Of a stretch of DNA of 16,723 nt, positions 1 to 7,240 are shown one piece after another. Both the position numbers and the translations under genes were made by a program. Within the stretch, counting starts at the first letter, position 1; every line of letters begins with the position of its first letter. The notes below the pieces were generated by a model. That model was given only the letters and a program-made list of their open reading frames with translations, searched no databases and was not told where the DNA came from. This DNA comes from Thalassiosira profunda (taxonomy: Eukaryota > Bacillariophyta > Thalassiosirophyceae > Thalassiosirales > Thalassiosiraceae): positions 1 through 16,723 of the forward strand of contig JALLAP010000192.1 of assembly GCA_036939355.1 (NCBI GenBank), given 5' to 3'.

Positions 1-136
1 AGATTCGTGTGTCTTTTTGTTTTTGTACCAAGTCTACGTACGTGCTACTTGATCGTGGAGATCTTTTTCCCAGGCCATAGTAGATAAGTAGCGTGCGCGT
101 GTCCACAAGCCCCACCCGGCCCAGCGCTGCGTCGCC
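1..136 (+). promoter_or_regulatory. 5' flank of the ankyrin gene with tandem ACGT cores
   Basis: This short leader holds an ACGTACGT double core at 36-43, which includes the palindrome TACGTA at 35-40. It has no upstream ATG before the gene start at 137. ACGT cores are classical bZIP-type binding sites, but their use here is inferred only. No TATA box is evident, and the window edge cuts the region so the full promoter cannot be judged. Confidence 0.3.
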
Positions 137-1366
137 ATGGCGGCCTCTTCCCACCGCTCCTCCGGGCCCTCCGGCTTCACCTGTCCCTGCCAGCGCGTGC
201 CGCTGTCCCTCTCCTCGGCCACCTCGGCCGAGTACGGCGACGTCGCCTCTCTGGCGCGGCGGATGAAGAGGGGCGGCCCCGCGTCCGTTGCGTCTGCATT
301 GCAACCGGGCGGCGGCGGTGGTGGTAGCAGGGCCCAAAATGGCAGTGGCGGCAATTCGTCGGCGCCCAGCGGCGGTCTATCGAACGGGGGCATCACACCG
401 CTGCATTTGGCGGCGCAGCACGGCCATCCCGCGGCGGTGTCGCTGCTCCTCAAGGAGGGAGGATGCGGCGTCAACACCGGTCTTCCTACCGCATCGAGAA
501 GTACCGACGCCGCCTCCGGAGCCACCCCGCTCCACCGTGCGGCCTTTTCGGGGGCCGTGTCATCGATGCAGATTCTATTGTCTTGGGGAGACGACGATGC
601 AGATGGGAGGAACGAAAGAAGGGCCAACTTACTAGCGCAGGATGCGAGCTTTGGCGACCAAAAGACGCCCCTTCACAAAGCCGCGGCGGGGGGCAGGCCG
701 CTGGCCGTGCAATTGTTGCTGAATGCATTGGCACGGCGCGGGCTGCAGGCAGAGGCGCTCGAAATAAGAGATGCCTCGGGACTGACTCCCTTGGAATTGG
801 CGCGGCAATTCGCTTCTTTGGATCCGGAGGAGGTGGAACACGAGAAACAATCTCTGCGACGGTGGGACGTCGTCGCGGGCGGGAGCGCCGCCGATTGGGA
901 CGCCTGCTTGCAATTGCTGGAGGGCGCGGCATCATCAATATCCGAGGCCGAGGAAGGCACTGCGTCGGTGCAACAACCTGCAAAGACGGCGGTGTCGGAG
1001 TTGGACGACGTGGCCAAAAGCTATTGCGACGAGGGCGATGATTGCATTGATGGGAGGTGCCGCACGGCCGTGTGGGAGAATGCTTTTCGTGCGGCATTGG
1101 CTTCGTCAATGGAGATTTCGCTCGGAAATACCCAATCTGTAAAACGGAGTGCATCTGCCAGCGATGGCAACACACACATGACAACGGAAACTCCACAGCA
1201 GCAGGAAACATTGGCCAATGATGCATCACCAGCGCAATCAGCAGCAAAGATAACGATGGGGCGCCAGTGTGATTCTTGCGGCGACCATTCGGCCGCGTTG
1301 TTTCGCTCGCATAACCACCAATTGGTTTGCCGCAAGTGTCGTCGATTGGGCCGGCGCGTGGGCTGA
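137..1366 (+). CDS. Ankyrin-repeat protein with C-terminal four-cysteine zinc-knuckle-like motif
   Basis: Single-exon gene of 409 residues. The start at 137 sits in a strong context (GCCATGG) with no ATG upstream. Ankyrin repeats are recognisable from TPLHLAA (about residues 87-93), TPLHRAA (130-136), TPLHKAA (177-183) and TPLELA (217-222), covering roughly 84-225; a Gly-rich spacer lies at about 57-83. The middle (about 260-370) is low-complexity and polar. The extreme C-terminus has C378-x2-C381-x16-C398-x2-C401 and then ends in basic residues. Ankyrin arrays are protein-binding scaffolds. The cysteine layout could hold one zinc and resembles a degenerate CONSTANS-type B-box or a GATA-like finger. 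No signal peptide or membrane segment is seen. The partner and pathway are unknown; ankyrin identity is secure, the zinc-site identity is not. Confidence 0.85.
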   Translation: MAASSHRSSGPSGFTCPCQRVPLSLSSATSAEYGDVASLARRMKRGGPASVASALQPGGGGGGSRAQNGSGGNSSAPSGGLSNGGITPLHLAAQHGHPAAVSLLLKEGGCGVNTGLPTASRSTDAASGATPLHRAAFSGAVSSMQILLSWGDDDADGRNERRANLLAQDASFGDQKTPLHKAAAGGRPLAVQLLLNALARRGLQAEALEIRDASGLTPLELARQFASLDPEEVEHEKQSLRRWDVVAGGSAADWDACLQLLEGAASSISEAEEGTASVQQPAKTAVSELDDVAKSYCDEGDDCIDGRCRTAVWENAFRAALASSMEISLGNTQSVKRSASASDGNTHMTTETPQQQETLANDASPAQSAAKITMGRQCDSCGDHSAALFRSHNHQLVCRKCRRLGRRVG

Positions 1367-2283
1367 TCGGGCAACGCAGTGGTAGCAACTATGTGTGTCT
1401 TGCTGAAATAGTTAGGATGACACACGCGCAGCTAGCATCAGAAAAGAGTACCAGAGAAGACACAGCCCACGGTGAAATTGCAAAGAACGGGATATTGACA
1501 AATAGAGTATGGTCGGATATTCGGCCCAAACTTTGGGGAAATGAAAGTTGAGAATTGGGAATATGCAGACCTATTTGGAGCATAAAAGGGAAGCTAAGGG
1601 AAGTTGTGCAATGCGAAAGGAATTTCTCGAGGGTGGTGGGAGAAAAGGATCAACTGCTGCTACTCCAGTTTCCGGTCAGCAAAACAGCCTATGAGGTCTT
1701 GATTCTAGCCGCAAAGTTGCTCAAGCAGCCACGGCCGTGGTGAGGAAACTGAGCTGGAATGGGAGTCTTCAACACGCACTCCCAAAAATGTCTCCACATT
1801 CCCAAAAAATCCGGTTACTGCTTCGACTCCAAGCCGAACGTAGCAAAGTTCACATTGGAATCAATAAAATACCTTCCCGCCAATTTTAGAACTGGGATCA
1901 GTGGTCATTTTGTTTGTCGATGTGACTCCGAAGAACCCAGCCCCGAGACTCACAAATCCCCACTGACTTCACAAATCCCCAGAGACTCCAAGACCGATAT
2001 TTGCCCGGGCATTTTAGTTGAATAAGACTTCGTATTGCGATGCCTTTGGGTTCTCATTCCGTTAAATATCAATCACACAAAAGCTACTGCCTCCTTCGCT
2101 ACGGTATACTGGCGGTACTGATGTCGGGATCAATCCCAGTTGTGAGGGCCGATCGGCAAATTCCCACTTTTTCGTGAACATACAACGCACACAATACAAC
2201 GCCATGGAACCGGCTTCCAACCCTCACAATTTTGTCAGCCGAACCGTCCCCTCCCCCGCCCCCCGAGGCCTCCACCCTCCCCA
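1367..2283. other. Intergenic region between the ankyrin gene and the protease gene
   Basis: About 0.9 kb that is less GC-rich than the flanking exons, with no convincing gene. The longest ATG-started ORF (1759-2025, + strand, 88 codons) has no recognisable domain. A small perfect hairpin is present (TGGGAGT at 1760-1766, ACTCCCA at 1778-1784), and the 12-mer CACAAATCCCCA occurs twice near 1950-1985. No tRNA, transposon termini or terminal repeats were seen. The right part should contain the 3' flank of the ankyrin gene and the promoter of the protease gene. Confidence 0.5.
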
Positions 2284-2287
2284 ATGA
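2204..2287 (+). other. Upstream ORF whose stop overlaps the protease start codon (ATGA)
   Basis: A 27-codon ORF begins at an ATG in strong context (GCCATGG, ATG at 2204) and runs without a stop to TGA at 2285-2287. That TGA overlaps the protease ATG at 2284-2286 by two bases. The protease ATG has a weaker context (C at -3, A at +4). If transcription starts upstream of 2204, ribosomes would meet the upstream ORF first and reach the protease by reinitiation or leaky scanning. If transcription starts downstream, the ORF is irrelevant. Confidence 0.4.
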
Positions 2288-4017
2288 AGCTCCAGACCCT
2301 CGCCCACGCCTTCCTCGCGGCACTGCCCGTCGCGCCGGCGAGCGCCGGAACCCTCCGCGGCAGCGATCACGCTGATCCCGCCGAAACGCAAGATGACGAG
2401 GAGCACCGTCGCGTCCAGGCCAAGAGGGACCTCCTCCGCGCCGGCCACCATCCCTTCCGCCTCTTCGAGGACGGCGTCGAGCCGGGATACCGCGGCCTGG
2501 AGGAGCCGGACGTCGCGGAGTGGGGCGAGCACCTCCTCCGCGGCGGCGGCGGCTCGGATGACGAGGGAGATTCCGACCTCGCGCCGGACACCCGCATCAT
2601 TGGGGGAGGCAACGCCAAGGGCAACTACAAGTGGCATTGCTCGATGGAGGACCACATCGGCCCGTTCTGCGGGGCGAGCCTGATCAGCGAGAGCTGCGTT
2701 GTGACGGCCGCGTGAGTTCCTCGCGATCTGTGCTGTTCATGTCTTTTCATCTTTGCAAAACATAAGCTCACATCTTGTGTCGCTCTCCTCCTCATGCACA
2801 GCCACTGCCTCGGAGGGAGCTACGACATCACCTGCGCCCAGCCGAATCTCAACTCCAACGCTGGCCAGACCCACAAGATGAAGCGAGAGTACGAGCACCC
2901 CAGCTACAACAGCAGGACGACCTCTTACGATTTCGCCGTCGTCTGCGCGGACGGAAAGTTCAGCGGCTTACCGACAGTCACCCTTGCCGACAACGAGCCC
3001 CGCGACGGACAGGCCGTCGTGGTCCTGGGCCACGGCAACACCAAAACTGACGGCACCAGCCTCCCCAACATGCTGCAAGAGGTGACCGTCAACGCCATGT
3101 CCCGCTCCGAGTGCAAGAAGAGCAAGGGGTACGTGGGCGGCTTCCTCGAAACCTACGACGACGTCGACGACAGCATGATCTGCGCCCGGGCCAATGGCAA
3201 GGATGCGTGCCAGGGCGACTCCGGCGGGCCCTGCTGCATTATGAGCGGGGACGAGTGCGAGCTCGTGGGCATCGTGTCGTGGGGGATCGGCTGCGCGTCG
3301 AGGGACTTCCCGGGCGTGTATGCCAATGTCGCGCAGGAGAGTGCCTGGATCAGAAAGCAGGTCGAGAACTTTGGAGACACCATTGGCAACAGCAGCAGCG
3401 GGAATAGTCCGAGCAAGCCCACGCCCGCGAGCAATCCCACTCCCACCCCCAAACCTCCCAATCCCTCGCCCAGCAAGCCCACCGGCTCGGGGAACAACAA
3501 ACCCGACCCCTCGCCTGTCACGCCCGCTACCTTCGACTTTGGCGGATTTTCCGGTGGAGGTGGAGGCGGCGGCGGCGGCGGCAACTGGGATAAAGTCTTC
3601 AAGGAGGACTTCAGGGCCGGCAAGGGCGAATTCAAGAACATGGGCCAGAACGCCCGATGGATGAAGGTGGGCAAGTGGCGGGAAGGCGTCCTTCGCGTCC
3701 AGGAGAAGGGCGCGGCGACGACCGGCGCCCACGACGTGGGGGGCTACTCCACCTGCAAGGTCGACGTGGAGTTCCTCTTCATCAACATGGGGAACCAAGA
3801 CGAATGCTGCATACAGTACGTCAGTGACAACGACAAGAGCTACAGGAATGCACAGTGCGTGAGTCCGGCCCAAGGGTATGGCATAAAGAAGTGGTACGAC
3901 GAATCGTTTTCAATCAACGTCAAGAACGATGAGAAGATAAAGATCCGGCTCCAGAGCAACACGAGATCAAGAAAGAACGACTGTCTCTTCGATCTGGTCA
4001 ATCTCAGCTGCAAATAG
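2284..4017 (+). CDS. Secreted trypsin-family (S1) serine protease with C-terminal beta-sandwich-like domain
   Basis: Two exons, 2284-2711 and 2802-4017, encode 547 residues. An N-terminal signal peptide (about 1-21) and an acidic propeptide end at the activation site R104|IIGG. The catalytic triad is complete: H144 (TAAHC, rebuilt exactly by splicing), D186 (DFAVV) and S283 (GDSGGP). D277, six residues before the serine, predicts cleavage after Lys/Arg, and the SWG motif of the substrate wall follows. After the protease comes a Pro/Ser/Thr-rich linker (about 339-386), a run of ten glycines (394-403), and a roughly 145-residue C-terminal domain with paired cysteines. Its FKEDF, GGYS, VDVEFLF and KIKIRL segments resemble a concanavalin-like sandwich seen in stramenopile secreted proteins. 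An extracellular or vacuolar zymogen is likely. Its natural substrate is unknown. Confidence 0.92.
2712..2801 (+). other. Phase-2 intron of the protease gene
   Basis: A 90-bp intron with donor GTGAGT at 2712 and acceptor ACAG ending at 2801. Removing it rejoins GC + C as Ala and restores the catalytic TAAHC motif. Read through, the frame hits TGA at 2713, so retention would remove all catalytic residues. Confidence 0.93.
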
Positions 4018-4179
4018 AATTGCAGAGGACCTCATTGATCTGCCCCCTGTACCTGCCTGCGCTGCCGTTTGTCCTGCTACTGCTCCAGTTTGATGAAGAT
4101 AAACACATAGACCAAATCGACAACCAGAGCCCGCTACTATTGCCATCCGTATGCAAGGTTGCAAATCGCCGTCGACGAA

Positions 4180-5625
4180 TCATCCCGTCCCGTCGCCCCA
4201 CCACGGCGTCCGCGCCTTCGCCCGCACGCCCGCGAACAATATGGCGTGGGCCTGCAACCCGATGGCCTCGGTCGGGACCCGCACCCGCGCCAGCGCCTCG
4301 TCCATTTGTTCCTCCATGTCCTCGTCCTCGAGGCTCTCCAGGGTCATCCCCGCGATCGGCTCGTACAATGTGTCGCGGATCAGCGGGCATCCCAGGCTGG
4401 CGAGCTGGGCCCGCACCTGGTGCTTCCGTCCAGTGACGAGGCGAATTGTCGTTTGGTAGTGCTGCGTATCCCCGGGATCGTAATTGTATTCGTTGTCTTT
4501 CGAAACGGCGATGGGTTCGCACTTGACCACCTCCAGGACGCAGCGGATCCACGCCTTGGCCTTCTTCCGCGACGCCGGCGGGGTGTGGCTGACGAACTGG
4601 CACGGCGTCCCGCCCATCTGCCCCCGGGCGTTGAGTTGGCCCCACATCCAGTGGACGTGCATTCCCAGGGGCACCGGCTCTGTCGTCACCGCAAGATACA
4701 GCTTCTTGATCTTCCGCTCTCGTTGGAGTTCGCTGAATACTTTTTGCCCGTTGCCGTCCTTCGACAAGACCACGCATCCGCCCACGCAGGAATCGACGCG
4801 GTGGCAGAGCAAGGGGCGCGGGACCTCTTCTCCTGTGATGGTGTGGAACGGCCCCATGAGCAAATTGACGCAGCCCGGACAGCACTCCTCGTAATTGCTC
4901 GGCTCCGGCTGCGTTGGCAGCATCGGCGGCTTGTCCACCACCAGAAACGTGGTATCCTCGTACAGCAATCGGTTCGGGTCCGCAAAGTCGTAACACGACG
5001 GGAAGCGCCGCGGGTGGGGGTACACTCTGATGTCGGTGCCGGGATCGATCGTCGACGGGGTCAGTATCCTCCGATATCGCAATGCCATTTGCCGCTCCAC
5101 ATACTCGTCCAGCGTCTCCTCCTCTTCGTCTTCGTTGTAAAGCTCGTCGTTCTCGCTCCCCGATCCCCACCCCGATGGCAGGTCCGCGTATCGAATCGCC
5201 GCCGATGACGACGCGTCGTCATATTGGCCGAGGACGTCGTCGTCCGTCAGCGTCTCCATCTTGGCCCACACGGCGCCCATTTCGATGAGCTCGTTGGCCT
5301 GGCAGCGGGTGACGTTGGCGACCGCGGCGACGGCCTCGTTCAAGGCGCGCACGCCGGGCGGCACCACGGCGTTGATGCACTTCATCCACATCGGGCGTTG
5401 GGATGGTCTTCCGTCGTCGTCTGGAGGTGATGGCGCGGTGGCATCAGTTTCTGCTTGGGTGGAGGACATCAACACGTGATGGGTGCGCCGATTAGGTCGT
5501 GCTGCCGGCGGGACGCTGCCGCCGCCACAAAACGCCGAAACGTGGCGTCGAACGAGGAGACATAGGAGCAATACTAGGGGCTCGGGGAAGGACCTACGTC
5601 GAGCGGGGGGCGACGACGCCGCCAT
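4180..5625 (-). CDS. RluA-family RNA pseudouridine synthase, probably plastid-targeted
   Basis: 481 residues, uninterrupted. The ATG at 5625 (GCCATCTTG on the + strand, reading CAAGATGGC) is the first in frame. Residues 17-25 are hydrophobic and are followed by VSAF-C with F32; a signal peptide ending before an aromatic residue is the hallmark of diatom bipartite plastid import. An S4-like RNA-binding stretch lies around 105-123. The RluA core follows: FLVVDKPPMLPT (227-238), the active-site loop CHRVDSCVGG with catalytic D278, KKLYLAV (307-313), TGRKHQVRAQL (398-408) and the terminal LQAHAILF. Family members isomerise uridine to pseudouridine in rRNA or tRNA; the target base cannot be told from sequence. 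The gene is convergent with the protease and divergent from the DUF3605 gene. An acidic insertion sits at about 156-175. Confidence 0.9.
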   Translation of the reverse strand: MAASSPPARRRSFPEPLVLLLCLLVRRHVSAFCGGGSVPPAARPNRRTHHVLMSSTQAETDATAPSPPDDDGRPSQRPMWMKCINAVVPPGVRALNEAVAAVANVTRCQANELIEMGAVWAKMETLTDDDVLGQYDDASSSAAIRYADLPSGWGSGSENDELYNEDEEEETLDEYVERQMALRYRRILTPSTIDPGTDIRVYPHPRRFPSCYDFADPNRLLYEDTTFLVVDKPPMLPTQPEPSNYEECCPGCVNLLMGPFHTITGEEVPRPLLCHRVDSCVGGCVVLSKDGNGQKVFSELQRERKIKKLYLAVTTEPVPLGMHVHWMWGQLNARGQMGGTPCQFVSHTPPASRKKAKAWIRCVLEVVKCEPIAVSKDNEYNYDPGDTQHYQTTIRLVTGRKHQVRAQLASLGCPLIRDTLYEPIAGMTLESLEDEDMEEQMDEALARVRVPTEAIGLQAHAILFAGVRAKARTPWWGDGTG

Positions 5626-5843
5626 CTTGCAACGTGAGGAGGCGTCGGTCGTTGTGCGTCGTTTGTGTGGTTGAGGGAGGGGACGAAGGGAGGTACGTAG
5701 GTAGGAAAGTAGGAGGTACGTCGTACGTTCCAGCTTCTTCCCTTCGGCGCGGCGTCCGGCGTCCCTCTCGCGTCGGTGCACCAACTCGTTCGGCTGCGTT
5801 CGGCCCTCTGGCCCTCTGCCTCTGGGAGGTGGCCATTTTGCAA
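5626..5843. promoter_or_regulatory. Short divergent promoter between the pseudouridine synthase and DUF3605 genes
   Basis: About 218 bp separate the two start codons, so the genes probably share a bidirectional promoter. It contains a purine-rich G tract (about 5674-5693) followed by three ACGT-core sites: TACGTA at 5694-5699, TACGTC at 5717-5722 and TACGTT at 5724-5729. No TATA box is seen. Function of the motifs is inferred. Confidence 0.45.
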
Positions 5844-6899
5844 ATGGTCGCGCGTATGGCGGGCTCTGCCCTCATTATCCTCGGCCTCGCGCGAACGACG
5901 TCGGCGTCCCTCCGGAGGCCAGGCTTCCGGAGGCCAGGCTTCGTCGCCCTGCGCCCGCTTGCCGTCAGAACGTCAGCGCGGACCACGCCGCCGCCGCCGA
6001 GCCAGAATGTCCACATCATCCCTTTGCATCCGCACCCGTTTGGCAGCGGATGCGGGAGGAGGATACGGCCTCATTCTTTTCTCCGATCCGGGGTTCCCTC
6101 TGCCAATGTGCACACGGACAGCCCGTCGAACGACACCGAGGAGCTCGAGCCGTTCTCCTGGGCGCGATTGATGCATCTCTTCCGCTCCCCAGACTCGAGT
6201 CGAGACGATAATTACATACCGAGCGACCATCCAAATCTGGCGCTGTTCCGGCGATCGATTGCAGGAAATGCATCGTATTTGAAGCACAAACAATATTTGC
6301 AGGATAATTGGAGGAGCGCATACGATTACTTGGTTGTGAGCAAATTCGGAGAGAAGTTCGGCTTCGAAGCCGTTTTGTGCAACAAAGATGGAGGCGGCGA
6401 CGTCAATCCAATTGATGACTGCAAAAAGAGCCGAAACGGTATCCCTCCAGAAGGCTATGTATATCGATCGAGTCCGTCCCTCGCAGAGGCATCAAAGCAA
6501 ACAATTGGGGAGGGCATCACCTATCTAAAGTTGGTCCAGAACGACTTTCCCTACGACGTGGCGGAAGGAATCGAGCATTGGTGTCTGTGGAAGATTGGGG
6601 GAAAGAGTCAAACGGAGGGAATATTGCGGGGAGAGCTGGCATGGGCTCTGCGAGGGTTGAAGGGGCTGGAGACGGACGGAAAGAGCGGCATCGGCTGCAT
6701 TATTGACGAGTCCGGGCAAACTCTATCGTTGGACACACCCCAGTCCCAACAATCAGCACCCATTCGTGACACGCTGATGTGGGTGAATCCGCCGCATTTA
6801 CAAAGCATGCCGGAGATTCACCACGCGCACATCCTTGTGCTGCGCGCGGAGGCGGACGATCAAAGAGAGGATCCAACAAATTGCCCTCCTCCAATATGA
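5844..6899 (+). CDS. DUF3605 (NGI1-like) family protein with an organelle-type leader
   Basis: 351 residues from the ATG at 5844; another in-frame ATG follows at 5856 and either could be used. The frame stays open upstream to 5499, but that part overlaps the opposite gene and its leader, so it was not included. The first 85 residues are rich in Arg, Ser, Ala and Pro and lack acids, like a mitochondrial or plastid presequence, with a hydrophobic stretch at 6-15. The DUF3605 signature is in the C-terminal half: FPYDVAEGIEHWCLWKI (235-251) and MWVNPPHLQSMPEIHHAHIL (312-331). The family includes the fungal N-acetylglucosamine-induced protein; its biochemical activity is not known to me. Conserved histidines (H245, H326, H327, H329) could bind a ligand or metal, which is speculation. 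Confidence 0.8.
   Translation: MVARMAGSALIILGLARTTSASLRRPGFRRPGFVALRPLAVRTSARTTPPPPSQNVHIIPLHPHPFGSGCGRRIRPHSFLRSGVPSANVHTDSPSNDTEELEPFSWARLMHLFRSPDSSRDDNYIPSDHPNLALFRRSIAGNASYLKHKQYLQDNWRSAYDYLVVSKFGEKFGFEAVLCNKDGGGDVNPIDDCKKSRNGIPPEGYVYRSSPSLAEASKQTIGEGITYLKLVQNDFPYDVAEGIEHWCLWKIGGKSQTEGILRGELAWALRGLKGLETDGKSGIGCIIDESGQTLSLDTPQSQQSAPIRDTLMWVNPPHLQSMPEIHHAHILVLRAEADDQREDPTNCPPPI
5911..5940 (+). repeat. Perfect 15-bp tandem duplication inside the DUF3605 leader
   Basis: The 15-mer TCCGGAGGCCAGGCT occurs twice head to tail (5911-5925 and 5926-5940), encoding RRPGF-RRPGF. The identity suggests a recent in-frame slippage duplication in the targeting region. Confidence 0.9.
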
Positions 6900-7240
6900 G
6901 TCTCGGTAACCTCTAAAGAGGAAGCCAAACTGCAGCACATCTTGGTTGTCTAGACTTTGTTGCTGATTCCGCCATTTGCCCTTCTGAACTCCGACCTCCG
7001 ACGTCTCAATGCTAGGTACCATACTACGTACATTTCTACTGTACGTCCACTCTCCGCTGCTTATCTTGCTGCTTGCTGCGCTCCAACGCGGCCATACACC
7101 GATGCACCATCGCCCCAGCAGCCTCCAGCACCGCGAGGGGAGGCCGCAGCGGCGCCTCGTAGAAGACCAGTCAGCGCAGCGCGCAGCGCTTGAATGATGC
7201 ACGCCTCTACTGGCAATTGCAAAGAGCATCCCTGCTGGAG
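6900..7240 (+). promoter_or_regulatory. Intergenic region and 5' flank of the channel gene
   Basis: About 340 bp. It carries TACGTA at 7025-7030 and TACGTC at 7042-7047. Out-of-frame ATGs occur at 7009, 7102, 7194 and 7197. The ORF from 7009 ends in TGA at 7195-7197, overlapping the ATG at 7194. The channel reading frame is open back to 7163 without an ATG, so an unseen upstream exon is possible. Confidence 0.35.

Noticed and set aside
486..1388. 300-codon minus-strand ORF opposite the first ankyrin gene
   Set aside because: Low-complexity Pro/Arg-rich translation with no motif; a shadow of the plus-strand gene.
1760..1784. 7-bp stem, 11-nt loop hairpin as a possible RNA element
   Set aside because: A stem this short is expected by chance in 900 bp and has no terminator or ncRNA context.
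1759..2025. 88-codon ATG-started ORF in the intergenic region
   Set aside because: No recognisable domain, ordinary length for chance, no supporting start context or codon bias; mentioned only in the intergenic entry.
2968..3873. 301-codon minus-strand ORF opposite the protease
   Set aside because: Ala/Gly/Val-rich shadow frame; the plus frame carries the complete catalytic triad.
4004..5208. Long ORFs on both strands overlapping the pseudouridine synthase
   Set aside because: Arg/Gly-rich shadows; only the 4180-5625 minus frame has RluA motifs.
5499..5843. N-terminal extension of the DUF3605 gene to 5499
   Set aside because: It would overlap the start of the opposite pseudouridine synthase gene and consists of low-complexity Arg-rich sequence; the ATG at 5844 gives a normal leader.
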